Below, piece by piece: positions 14,639 through 22,807 of a stretch of DNA of 38,182 nucleotides (position 1 is the first letter of the stretch; each line of letters opens with the position of its first letter). Below the pieces are notes generated by a model, which saw only the letters and a list, made by a program, of their open reading frames with translations, searched no databases and was not told the origin of the DNA. The translations under genes and the position numbers were made by a program. The DNA is from Oscillospiraceae bacterium (GTDB lineage Bacteria; Bacillota; Clostridia; Oscillospirales; Ruminococcaceae). The DNA lies in assembly GCA_900768735.1 (NCBI GenBank), contig CAAGDZ010000015.1, positions 1 to 38,182 of the forward strand, written 5' to 3'.

Positions 14639-17600
14639 TTAAGCACCTCCATATTGGCGGCTAAGACCGTGAATCGCTCTTGCCAATGATTGAATATCAG
14701 CATCGGATAATTTAACTTTGAACTTACGCATAAAGTCAAGAATTTGCTTTAAAATATACGTTTGGTCCTCAAGCGTTTCATCTAAATCGTCCGATAATGC
14801 TAATGTGGCGGCGGGAGTATCGGCGGCAATCCTTGTCTTGTAAGGTGCCTCCGTACCTGCCGCCATAACAGGTATTGAAATACCGCTTGCCCGTTCAACG
14901 AATTCACCTATTGAGCGGAAACTTGACGCTATATCGGAAAGCCTATCAGCAATAAGCGTCAGCTGTGATATAGCTCTGTCCCCGTCTGCGTTTATATCGA
15001 GTGTAGCTGTATTTTCCGCCAACGTTTTATTGGTATCTTTTGCGATATTATTAACCGAGGCAATTATTCTTCGCTTGTTGGCGTCAAGACCTTCTGCAAG
15101 ACCTTCATCAAGAAATTCACCGGTTTTAGCCCATACTTTGGACGGGGAGTGAATACCGAAAACGTTGTTAAGCGTATTGGTAAGATTACTTGCGGCGTTA
15201 CTAACCCACGAGGTAAGACCATTCCACGCATTACTTATTCCCGTTTTCAATCCGTCAACAAGATTAGAGCCGACCGATAAAAACTCCGAGCCGCTTAAGG
15301 TCTGCTTTAAGCCGTCCCACAGATTTGATACCGTTGATGTGATATTATTCCATGCGGTACTTGCACCGGACTTAATTTCCTCCCATTTTTTGCTTACGGT
15401 TGTTGAAATATTGTTCCAACCAGTTTCCCAGTTCTTAGCAAAGCCTTTAACACCGTCAGAAACACCTTTTGATATGCTGTCCCATGTGTTGGAGGCAGTT
15501 TTAGAGATATTATCCCAAGTGTCTTTTGCAAATTTCGTTATGCTGTTCCAACCGGTTTCCCAGTTTTTAGCAAAACCTTTAACACCGTCAGAAACACCTT
15601 TTGATATGCTATTCCATGTGTCAGAGGCGGTTTTAGATATACTGTCCCATGTGTCTTTTGCGAAATCCGTTATATTATTCCAACCCGTTTCCCAGTTCTT
15701 CGCAAAAGACTCAACACCGTCCGATACGGTCTTTGAAATAGAGTCCCATGTTTCTGAAACAGTTTTAGTAATGCCGTTCCAAGCATCTGAAACTCCTGTA
15801 GTTATAGTTTCCCAACCGGTTTCAAAAAAGTCGCAAAGACCTGATATTGCGGAGTCGAAAAATTCTGTTATTGATTTCCAAGCGTCCGAAATTCCGTTGA
15901 ATAAACCCTGAATAACAAAATCGCCTATTTCCGCAAATACAGTTGACGGAGAATGGATACCGAATAGCTCTTTTACAGAATTTACAACAGGGTCTACTAC
16001 ATTTTCTTTCAGCCAATTACCGACATTTGCTAATGCGTCACCTATGCCCTCGAAAAATCCCGCAATACCGTCCCAGCCTATTGATTTGAATAAACCTGCT
16101 AACAAGTCGGCAATGCCGCCTATGAGTCCGGCAAGAATACTCGGTATTTCAGCTACTACCGATGCTAAAAGCCCCGTCAAATCGACTAATATTCCTGCTA
16201 AATCTGCATTTGCAAGAGCCTCACCGATTCCTCCTAAAAGCCCCTGAATCGTTTCCGCCCAATCTACGCTTGTAAGCAGTCCAAAAGCAAACCTAATAGC
16301 TCCGTCTAAAGTATTATATAGTAATTGTCCTAACTCCGCCCAGTCAATGCCACCGTTTCCCTCGCCGTCACCTATGAGCGCAGTTTTAATTGAGGTCATT
16401 ATACCTGCACCGACATTTTGCCAGTTAATAGTACCTATAAACTCCGACAGAAAAGCTACGGCGTTATTAAATCCGCTGATTAGCAACGCACCCATTTCCG
16501 ACCAATTTATAGTGCTGAATGTTTTATTTATGCCCGTTGCTAATTTCATACCAACATTGCCGAAATTGATTTGCTTATTAATTTCTGTAATCAGAGTAAC
16601 AATACTGTTAATACCTATACCTATATTTTCGCCTGCGGTTTCAAAATCTACCGAGTCAAAAATACTTTGTATTGCTTTTCCTATATCGGCTCCGATTTTG
16701 TCAAAATCCGTGTTCTTAAGAAATGAGTTTATGGCATATCCTATTTCGTTCAGACCTTTAGATACCATTTTTGCGGCGTTCTCTAAATTCAGTTTTTCAG
16801 AAAAACTGTTTACGAAAAGCGCTAATTTCTCTCCTACGGTTGCTCCGTCAAATTCGCTTACTATGCCATATATAAAGTTTATAAGCGCATTCCACGCATT
16901 TGCGAATGTTTCACCGACTAACGCCCAATCAATGCCTTTTATCCAAGACATTATTGCATTACCAAGACCGCTGCCTAATGCAAAAAAGTCATAGTTAGAA
17001 AGAAAAGTATTGGCTATATCAAATACAGCATTGAAACCGTCTGCAAGAGTAGCCCCCAATGCGCTCCAATCAACACCCGCGGTTAGCCCGTTTAATATGC
17101 TTGCAATATTTTTAGCCCATTCTACTCCTTTAGGGCGGAGGACATTATTTATCCAATCGTCGATTGCTTTTATGGCATTATTAATACCGGAGGCTATAGT
17201 TAAACCTATGTCTGCCCAATTCTTATTTTGTATATCGTCTTTGAGCTTGTCAAAAATCGTTTTAATAGAATCGGGTAAAATACTTTCAATAGGAACCTCT
17301 TCAAATAAATTGTCCGAGGCACCCGAACCGTTGCTTTTGCTTGAGCTACGTTTGTTAAGTTCGTCAAATCCGTAAACCTGTTGTTTTAGTTCCTCCGCGG
17401 AATCCGAGGCTTTATCAAGCGATTTTGCGTAAGAGTCTGTTTGCTTTTTTGCTACCGTAACAGTAGATTTTCCACCGAGCATAGCAAGGAACGCATTGAA
17501 ATATGTTATCGCTCTTGAAATAGCGTCCAAAACCGCAGTAATAAGCGGCTCAAGAGATTGTATAACTCCGCTTAAGGAAACCGCAAAATTTGCACCTATT

Positions 17601-19051
17601 TCTTTTGAACGGTTCTTTATATTCGATATAGCGTCGTCAAAGGAGGCGGAAAACTTAGCAAGCGCTTGTATTCCAGTTTTTATGCTTTCTATTATGGAGC
17701 TGATAAGCATATTCTTAACGCGGGCTATTAGCATGCGCTTTAAACCAGTGAGCGTTTTTGCCATTTTTGAGGTTATAGCGTTCGTCTGTGTAGCCTGACG
17801 CGCAAACCCTTTGAGCCGAGTTGTGGCGCTTTTGATACCGTTTGCCAAAGTATTAAACGCCATTCGACCTAATGAACCTACAACGCGTACAGCTGCACCG
17901 CCTACCTGCCGTAATACAGAGCCGAAAGCCGCCCACCCATTAACTGTGCTGCGCGCAGGGGGCTGCGGCTGACTGCTTGGGGTAGCCATTGAATCGGCAA
18001 GACCGCGTAAATTAGATTGCGCGGCTTGCAGCTCGCTTAACGCTTTTTGGCGCTCCGCTGTTGTCCGGGCATTAAGTAAAGCCTCTTGTGCAACCTGAAC
18101 ATTTAACCGTGCCTGTGCAAGGGCTTCTTGGTCTATAAGAGCCTTATTACGATTAAGAGTTTCGGTTGTACGCGCGAGGCTTTGTTCCATTTGCGCATAT
18201 TGCGAGGTATTAGAACCCATAACAAATGCTTTGTCGGAATTTTCAAGCGCCGCCAAATCCTGTTTATAGGTCTGTAGCATTTGTTCTGTCAGCGATATAT
18301 CATAAGTAAGCTGTTTCCATGATTGCGAACTTTCTTTAACGCCTAAAGCCTGCATTTTCGATTGACGGTCAATCAGCTTGTCTAACTGCGTTTCGGTCTT
18401 TTGTATGGCTTCTTGAATCCATATATAATCCTCTGTGGGGATTTTTGTATTCCCGAATTCCTCAAGCTTTGTGCGCGCTTCTGCAATCTTATTCTCCATT
18501 TCGGAAAGCTTGGAGTCAAAGGTAAGTACCGCCTTACCGTTTGCAAATCCCATTTCCGCGCTTGAGGATATTGACTGCATAGAGGTTGACAGAGAACTAA
18601 CCTCTTTTTCAAGCGCGGACATACTTGTGGTAGCCGTTTCTGTCTGATTGGAAAGCTCTAAAATACCGCTTGTTTGCTGCTGTACCGCGGCTGTTGTCTG
18701 CTGTACGGTAGTCGCGGTGTGCTGCTCAGCATTTGCCTGTTGTTCAACAGCCTGTGCAGCTTGCTGTGCGGCGTCGGTTATCTGCCGTTCGGTATTTACA
18801 ACCTGTTCATTAACCTGCGCCGCCTGTGTAGCAGAATTTTCAAGTTTCGCATTGACCGCTGCCGCCGAGGACGCTATACTTGATAATAAAGGTGTAATTT
18901 TGCCGAAAGAATTCATCATGTTGTCGCCGAGATTATCTACGGCATTACCTAAATCTTTTATGGCGCTCAACAGCTTGTCCGAGCCTTTTTCAAAGCCCTC
19001 GTTATCGAGTTCGGTATCAATGATAATGGAACCGTCATTATTATCAGCCAT
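14639..19051 (-). CDS. Tail tape measure protein
   Basis: 1470 residues. Its length sets the tail length. The N-terminal half is coiled coil and Gln/Ala-rich (AAQAVEQQANAEQHTATTVQ), followed by basic and hydrophobic helices around LKRMLIARVKNMLISSIIES. Many repeated modules of the type W..IG..I..GIN..I cover the middle. Two GIHSPS motifs (GIHSPSTVFAEIGDFVIQGL and GIHSPSKVWAKTGEFLDEGL) mark the conserved phage tape-measure C-terminal region. Between them, a tandem repeat of 44 residues rich in W and K is present (15413-15808). No lysozyme or peptidase domain is visible. The start follows a GGGGGCGG binding site and overlaps the Gp15 stop. Confidence 0.93.
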   Translation of the reverse strand: MADNNDGSIIIDTELDNEGFEKGSDKLLSAIKDLGNAVDNLGDNMMNSFGKITPLLSSIASSAAAVNAKLENSATQAAQVNEQVVNTERQITDAAQQAAQAVEQQANAEQHTATTVQQTTAAVQQQTSGILELSNQTETATTSMSALEKEVSSLSTSMQSISSSAEMGFANGKAVLTFDSKLSEMENKIAEARTKLEEFGNTKIPTEDYIWIQEAIQKTETQLDKLIDRQSKMQALGVKESSQSWKQLTYDISLTEQMLQTYKQDLAALENSDKAFVMGSNTSQYAQMEQSLARTTETLNRNKALIDQEALAQARLNVQVAQEALLNARTTAERQKALSELQAAQSNLRGLADSMATPSSQPQPPARSTVNGWAAFGSVLRQVGGAAVRVVGSLGRMAFNTLANGIKSATTRLKGFARQATQTNAITSKMAKTLTGLKRMLIARVKNMLISSIIESIKTGIQALAKFSASFDDAISNIKNRSKEIGANFAVSLSGVIQSLEPLITAVLDAISRAITYFNAFLAMLGGKSTVTVAKKQTDSYAKSLDKASDSAEELKQQVYGFDELNKRSSSKSNGSGASDNLFEEVPIESILPDSIKTIFDKLKDDIQNKNWADIGLTIASGINNAIKAIDDWINNVLRPKGVEWAKNIASILNGLTAGVDWSALGATLADGFNAVFDIANTFLSNYDFFALGSGLGNAIMSWIKGIDWALVGETFANAWNALINFIYGIVSEFDGATVGEKLALFVNSFSEKLNLENAAKMVSKGLNEIGYAINSFLKNTDFDKIGADIGKAIQSIFDSVDFETAGENIGIGINSIVTLITEINKQINFGNVGMKLATGINKTFSTINWSEMGALLISGFNNAVAFLSEFIGTINWQNVGAGIMTSIKTALIGDGEGNGGIDWAELGQLLYNTLDGAIRFAFGLLTSVDWAETIQGLLGGIGEALANADLAGILVDLTGLLASVVAEIPSILAGLIGGIADLLAGLFKSIGWDGIAGFFEGIGDALANVGNWLKENVVDPVVNSVKELFGIHSPSTVFAEIGDFVIQGLFNGISDAWKSITEFFDSAISGLCDFFETGWETITTGVSDAWNGITKTVSETWDSISKTVSDGVESFAKNWETGWNNITDFAKDTWDSISKTASDTWNSISKGVSDGVKGFAKNWETGWNSITKFAKDTWDNISKTASNTWDSISKGVSDGVKGFAKNWETGWNNISTTVSKKWEEIKSGASTAWNNITSTVSNLWDGLKQTLSGSEFLSVGSNLVDGLKTGISNAWNGLTSWVSNAASNLTNTLNNVFGIHSPSKVWAKTGEFLDEGLAEGLDANKRRIIASVNNIAKDTNKTLAENTATLDINADGDRAISQLTLIADRLSDIASSFRSIGEFVERASGISIPVMAAGTEAPYKTRIAADTPAATLALSDDLDETLEDQTYILKQILDFMRKFKVKLSDADIQSLARAIHGLSRQYGGA
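15413..15808 (-). repeat. Tandem 132-bp repeats in the tape measure gene
   Basis: The phrase GTTCCAAC/ATTCCAAC recurs at 15413, 15545 and 15677, exactly 132 bp apart, giving about three units. Each encodes 44 residues ending in GFAKNWETGWN. The first two units are nearly identical at DNA level and the third is more diverged. Recombination between units would change tail length in steps of 44 residues. Confidence 0.85.
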
Positions 19052-19635
19052 TAATTACCGCCCCCTTTTTCTTTCAGCGAATTATATATATCCATAATGG
19101 CTTTATCCGTTTTGGTGCGAATATCTTTAGGCTTATCCACCATACATAATGAGGTATTTGCGCTAAAAAAAGCTTGCTCGTGCTTTTCGAGCTTTTTTCC
19201 GCGCGCTCTTTTTTGCCTGATACCGAGTATAAATCCCCATGTGTCATTAGCGTCTATGCCCTGAAAATATCCTATAAAAGTCCACCAGTGCATATATTCA
19301 ACTGCGCGGACCTCAAATCCTGCAACTTTGTTTATTGCAGGGAAAATAAGCGGCTCGTCTTTCTTCCAATTGATTAAACGCGGCTTGGATTTTTTATCCG
19401 GTTCCATATTGCAATCAATAAAAGCAACAGCCGCTTTATAAGCTTCTTCTAAGCACTCCGAGGGTATGCCCTCCAAATCATAATAAATTTGTTTCAGACA
19501 TACATAAACTTTTTCCCTGTCCGTCATTTCATTATCGTTAAATGCGAGAATTATTCGCAGTATATCGCGATAATCAGTACGGATTTTGTATTTTTCGCCG
19601 TTAATTTCAATTGCTTTCGGTAAATACCCCAGCAT
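19051..19635 (-). CDS. Gp15-family tail assembly chaperone
   Basis: 194 residues with the Gp15 pattern (LPKAIEINGEKYKIRTDYRD, VRAVEYMHWWTFIGYFQGI, WGFILGIRQKRARGKKLEKH). Such proteins lie just before the tape measure gene and are thought to act as tail assembly chaperones. The start overlaps the preceding gene by 29 nt, with GGAGGG about 9 nt upstream of ATG. The frame relation is +1, not the -1 of lambda G/GT, so separate translation is more likely than frameshifting. Confidence 0.83.
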   Translation of the reverse strand: MLGYLPKAIEINGEKYKIRTDYRDILRIILAFNDNEMTDREKVYVCLKQIYYDLEGIPSECLEEAYKAAVAFIDCNMEPDKKSKPRLINWKKDEPLIFPAINKVAGFEVRAVEYMHWWTFIGYFQGIDANDTWGFILGIRQKRARGKKLEKHEQAFFSANTSLCMVDKPKDIRTKTDKAIMDIYNSLKEKGGGN

Positions 19636-20110
19636 CTACATCACCCTCCGTAGGCGGTGTTATGTACTTGTTAGCCTTTTTCAAGGCTTTTTCAGACTCC
19701 GTATTAATGGCTGACGCAATCACATTGCCGATTGCCATTAATACCTTTGTGCAAAAGAACTCGCCGCCGATAGAGGAAAACGCGCTGCGTGTCTTGAAAA
19801 TCTCGTCAGCTTCGTCCATATCGAAAAGCTCATTAAAGCGGTTTTTAATTTCTGCCTCGACTGATTTAATAATCTCCCAGTCGTTTTCGAATTTCGCGTT
19901 GCCCTCGCGGTCTATATCCATTCCTGAGAGCGGGGCAATAATTGTGTTGAAATCCTTAACAAATTTGTCATATCTGTCAAGGATTGAAAAATCGGTAGGC
20001 CGTATGTAGATATTACAAATCAGCTTACCGAATTTATTTACAACAGGTATTTTCTGTGTGCCGTCATCAACGATTACGCTTAATGCCTTTTTAGGCTCAT
20101 TCTTTAACAT
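19607..20110 (-). CDS. Tail assembly chaperone (first gene of pair)
   Basis: 167 residues starting at ATG 20110, with GGAGG 5 nt upstream. It begins MLKNEPKKALSVIVDDGTQK and has a helical, acidic C-terminal half (DWEIIKSVEAEIKNRFNELF). Position between tail tube and Gp15/tape measure fits the tail assembly chaperone of siphophages. No domain was otherwise recognised. Confidence 0.72.
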   Translation of the reverse strand: MLKNEPKKALSVIVDDGTQKIPVVNKFGKLICNIYIRPTDFSILDRYDKFVKDFNTIIAPLSGMDIDREGNAKFENDWEIIKSVEAEIKNRFNELFDMDEADEIFKTRSAFSSIGGEFFCTKVLMAIGNVIASAINTESEKALKKANKYITPPTEGDVDAGVFTESN

Positions 20111-20131
20111 ATTTACCTCCATTTAAACTGA

Positions 20132-20164
20132 ATACCTGCACCTTTTCGAATAAGGTGCAGGTAT
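20132..20164 (-). other. Perfect 13-bp RNA hairpin after tail tube gene
   Basis: ATACCTGCACCTT (20132-20144) pairs perfectly with AAGGTGCAGGTAT (20152-20164), with a 7-nt loop. No T-run follows on either strand, so it is more likely an mRNA-stabilising or processing hairpin at the end of an abundant structural message than a terminator. Confidence 0.6.
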
Positions 20165-20175
20165 CATAATTTCAC

Positions 20176-20808
20176 TTAAGCTGCGGATGTAACTTTAACA
20201 TCACGTGTAGCTATGGTATAAACCACATTTACCGCGGTCATAGCACCTACAGGGTTAACGGTGAACGGAATACCAAGACCTGAGGTATCACCGCCCGTAG
20301 ACTGCGGTACAATATAAGCGTCGCGCTTATAGCCTGTACCTGACATTGTTCCTGCCGCGGTATCAACCTTGTCAAAAATTACCTCAATGAAATAACCCTT
20401 GATGTCCTCGTCGCCGTACTTTTCCTGAATTGCAGCAGTACATAACTTTTCGTACAAGGTTGATTCGGTGTCAGCATAATACGGGTCAACCGATACCTCG
20501 GGTTCATATCCGTTATGCTTAAAAGTAGCCTCGCCTAATACATTCTTTGAGGTTTCGGTGTCAGGGTTAAGCTCCTTTGAGAGGTCGTCGTTATCTCTGC
20601 CGAGAACTTCCCACGCCGTGCCGTCGAATGAGGCAAAGTACATTAATCTGTTACGATCCTGTTTCATAATAGATCTCCTTTCGAGTATAAATAATGCTCC
20701 GTTTGAAATATCGAAAGATGCTGTGCTGCCGTTACGCAGAATTAAAGCACCGTTTTCGATTTTGCCAAAAGGTATATTGAGTATGCCGTTATCAGCTGTA
20801 ACCGTCAT
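20176..20808 (-). CDS. Major tail tube protein, with a second in-frame start at 20667
   Basis: Reading from ATG 20808 gives 210 residues. A second ATG in the same frame at 20667 (MKQDRNRLMYFASFDGTAW) has an ideal AAGGAG site 7 nt upstream and gives 163 residues. The shorter form is the right size and style for a tail tube subunit (YEPEVSVDPYYADTESTLYE, GTGYKRDAYIVPQSTGGDT). The first 47 residues (MTVTADNGILNIPFGKIENG ...) look like an independent small beta domain. ATG 20808 has AGGAGG 14 nt upstream, a weaker fit. Both products may be made. The tail tube assignment rests on position before the chaperones and tape measure. Confidence 0.78.
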   Translation of the reverse strand: MTVTADNGILNIPFGKIENGALILRNGSTASFDISNGALFILERRSIMKQDRNRLMYFASFDGTAWEVLGRDNDDLSKELNPDTETSKNVLGEATFKHNGYEPEVSVDPYYADTESTLYEKLCTAAIQEKYGDEDIKGYFIEVIFDKVDTAAGTMSGTGYKRDAYIVPQSTGGDTSGLGIPFTVNPVGAMTAVNVVYTIATRDVKVTSAA

Positions 20809-20831
20809 ACATTCATACCCCCTCCTTTTTA

Positions 20832-21275
20832 TCACGAATTAGTGCGCTTATAGGTAAGCTTAAGCTGTATTTGGTATTTAGCGGAGTCCGCCCCTACCTC
20901 CGCGGGGTATGCGGTGAGAGTTGGAACTATTGATTTTACTTTGCCGTTATTTATGGTCGGATAATTTCGCAACGAATTCTGCTCTATTATCCAAGCTATA
21001 ACTGCGTCATAAAAAGCAAGGTTATCCGCATTTTGTGCAGAGTCGGCGCCGTATGGCTCTTTGGAGGCAAAAATGAAATTAAGCGTCTGAATATCCGTAG
21101 GAATTTCTTCGCCTAAAACATTTTCGCGATAATTTATTGTTGAGGGTACGGCGTATATCGCATATTCCGTTGGTTCTTTTGCGATATAATCTATACCGAA
21201 ACGGTATTCCGCATTAATTGCAGGGCATTCGCGAAACCAAGCCCGTAAATGCTCCACGTTGCTTAACTCCGACAA
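20832..21275 (-). CDS. Minor capsid/tail terminator-like protein
   Basis: 147 residues from a TTG start at 21275, with GGAGG 10 nt upstream, overlapping the previous gene by 13 nt. It contains FGIDYIAKEPTEYAIYAVPS and ends YQIQLKLTYKRTNS. That pattern is seen in the neck or tail terminator proteins of A118-type phages. It would cap the tail tube for joining to the head. Confidence 0.72.
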   Translation of the reverse strand: MSELSNVEHLRAWFRECPAINAEYRFGIDYIAKEPTEYAIYAVPSTINYRENVLGEEIPTDIQTLNFIFASKEPYGADSAQNADNLAFYDAVIAWIIEQNSLRNYPTINNGKVKSIVPTLTAYPAEVGADSAKYQIQLKLTYKRTNS

Positions 21276-21721
21276 GCTGATTTCGCCTCCTTAAGTATGT
21301 CGTTCTTATGGTCTGCTTTCATACGCTCAAACCAAAATGAACCTGCAAGAGGATTTACGTCTGTGCTGTATGTAAGCTTACGCCCTGTAAGGTGCTTTTT
21401 CTGCCCCGGCGGAGAGTAATACCGTGTAGGTATGCCCGAATTGTCCTCGAATATAGGGATATTCGGCCCCATTATCTCCCCGTAATACAAGTACCGCGCT
21501 TGAGGTCCGGGATAAACGACTTTACCGCTGCCTATGGTAGTTGCACCATAAGCGGATTTTGCTAAAGTTCCCGTTTCCCACGGGCAGTATTGCATATTCC
21601 AATCTATTACCGATTTATCAATTACCTGTTGTACCTTTCCGCCTTTTTCAAGATTATATTTTTTTAGCAGCTCGTTGCCGCCCTTAAAAACAATCTTGCA
21701 TTTAAATGCGCCGTTACTCAT
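21263..21721 (-). CDS. Minor capsid / neck protein
   Basis: 152 residues, ATG 21721 overlapping the previous stop (ATGA). Features include VVYPGPQARYLYYGEIMGPN and a Pro/Lys-rich loop before AGSFWFERMKADHKNDILKE. This matches the minor capsid (HK97 gp10-like neck) proteins that follow the head-closure gene in A118-like phages. No enzymatic motif is visible. Confidence 0.73.
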   Translation of the reverse strand: MSNGAFKCKIVFKGGNELLKKYNLEKGGKVQQVIDKSVIDWNMQYCPWETGTLAKSAYGATTIGSGKVVYPGPQARYLYYGEIMGPNIPIFEDNSGIPTRYYSPPGQKKHLTGRKLTYSTDVNPLAGSFWFERMKADHKNDILKEAKSACRS

Positions 21722-22128
21722 GAGCCAACCACTCTCCAATGCTTAGCGTTAGGCGCTCGGCCGTTATCGGTTACGCCAAGAATAGTAATAGTTTCATGGT
21801 ACGTCCTCTGCAAATCCGCCGGCCGAATATTTTCGGCATTTACTGCACCCTTAACGATAATATCACCGTTTTTTAAGGTGAAAAAAGTTGTAGGATTGCT
21901 CGTTTTATATGAAATAGGATTTATATAGGACTTACCGCTGAAATCGGCATTATATGGAATGCGAATTGTAACTTTATCCGCAGCTTTAAGCCCGGTTCCG
22001 TCAACAGTTGAGGCTATCTCGCTGTGCCAAGAGACCCCGCGAATAACGGTTCCCGTATATACGTCATTTTCTTGCCCTATTACGCGCTGTGAATTAAATA
22101 CCGTAATAACATCATTACACAATTTCAT
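21718..22128 (-). CDS. Head closure / minor capsid protein, DUF6751-like
   Basis: 136 residues, translationally coupled to its neighbours by 4-nt ATGA overlaps at both ends. It is beta-rich: GTVIRGVSWHSEIASTVDGT, ADKVTIRIPYNADFSGKSYI, FFTLKNGDIIVKGAVNAENI. Position as second neck gene after the capsid fits a head-closure protein. The DUF6751 assignment is tentative. Confidence 0.68.
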   Translation of the reverse strand: MKLCNDVITVFNSQRVIGQENDVYTGTVIRGVSWHSEIASTVDGTGLKAADKVTIRIPYNADFSGKSYINPISYKTSNPTTFFTLKNGDIIVKGAVNAENIRPADLQRTYHETITILGVTDNGRAPNAKHWRVVGS

Positions 22129-22514
22129 ACGCCCACACCTCGATATAGCAAAGGAACCCCATTATCGTCAAGCTCGCCATACAGATTGCTTTTTATAGTT
22201 GCTACCATACTTGCTTCTGCGTCAGCCACGCCGATTGCTTTTCCATAGCTCTCTGAATAACCGTCTGTGTTAAATGAGGTCACTACAGGGTTGGCAATTT
22301 GAGCCTCAACACCTGAATTTGAATCGATATTTATAAGCGTTATCATGCACAATTTAACAGCAGTAGGTACGTTAGCCATATTTTGTACTCTACTGTCTGT
22401 TAAATAATCAATGCGCTTACGGCATTTAAATTCGTACAGCGTAAATTCGTTTTGTGGTAAAGTACCGCCGTACTTTTGATATTCCTCATACGATAAATAT
22501 ACTTTGTCTGCCAT
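22125..22514 (-). CDS. Head-tail adaptor/connector protein
   Basis: 129 residues, ATG 22514 after GGAGG at 7 nt. It starts with a helical segment MADKVYLSYEEYQKYGG and KCRKRIDYLTDSRVQ, as in gp6/gp15-type connectors that bind below the portal. It lies directly after the capsid gene and its Ig-like extension, the usual place for the first connector gene. Confidence 0.74.
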   Translation of the reverse strand: MADKVYLSYEEYQKYGGTLPQNEFTLYEFKCRKRIDYLTDSRVQNMANVPTAVKLCMITLINIDSNSGVEAQIANPVVTSFNTDGYSESYGKAIGVADAEASMVATIKSNLYGELDDNGVPLLYRGVGV

Positions 22515-22534
22515 ACTCTACCTCCGAATTCTCG

Positions 22535-22807
22535 TTATGACTTAGTGACAACAACCGTATATGTCTTAGTAGCCGCACCGTCCGTTACAATTATCGACAG
22601 CACGTTTTCACCCGCCGACCATGTTATTGGGGAGGTTACTACCGTGTCGCCTAATTTGATAACTACCTTTGCAGAACTGCTTACGGGAACTGCTGTAACC
22701 GTATTAGTTGCATTGGTAGTTGCTGCTGTATATGTTGTTGTACCCGTATCAAATGCGGGCGTTAATGATAGCGAACCTATCCGCAGCTCTGACAGGTCCG
22801 CATTTAA
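22535..22807 (-). CDS. Ig/cadherin-like domain appended to capsid protein by -1 frameshift
   Basis: This 90-codon frame starts within the last capsid codon and has no ATG, GTG or TTG near its 5' end and no ribosome binding site. It reads LNADLSELRIGSLSLTPAFD ... YTAATTNATNTVTAV, then SAGENVLSIIVTDGAATKTY and TVVVTKS. That is the pattern of cadherin-like beta-sandwich domains (PF12733-type). It can be reached only by a -1 shift at AAACCCT (22813-22807), giving a capsid form of 393 residues. Ig-like additions to phage capsid or tail proteins through frameshifting are known and are thought to bind surface sugars or mucus. Minor-form stoichiometry is inferred. Confidence 0.8.
   Translation of the reverse strand, partial: LNADLSELRIGSLSLTPAFDTGTTTYTAATTNATNTVTAVPVSSSAKVVIKLGDTVVTSPITWSAGENVLSIIVTDGAATKTYTVVVTKS

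Noticed and set aside
19607..19635. Lambda G/GT-like -1 frameshift in the tail chaperone pair
   Set aside because: The frame relation is +1 (or -2), and the second gene has its own ATG and binding site.
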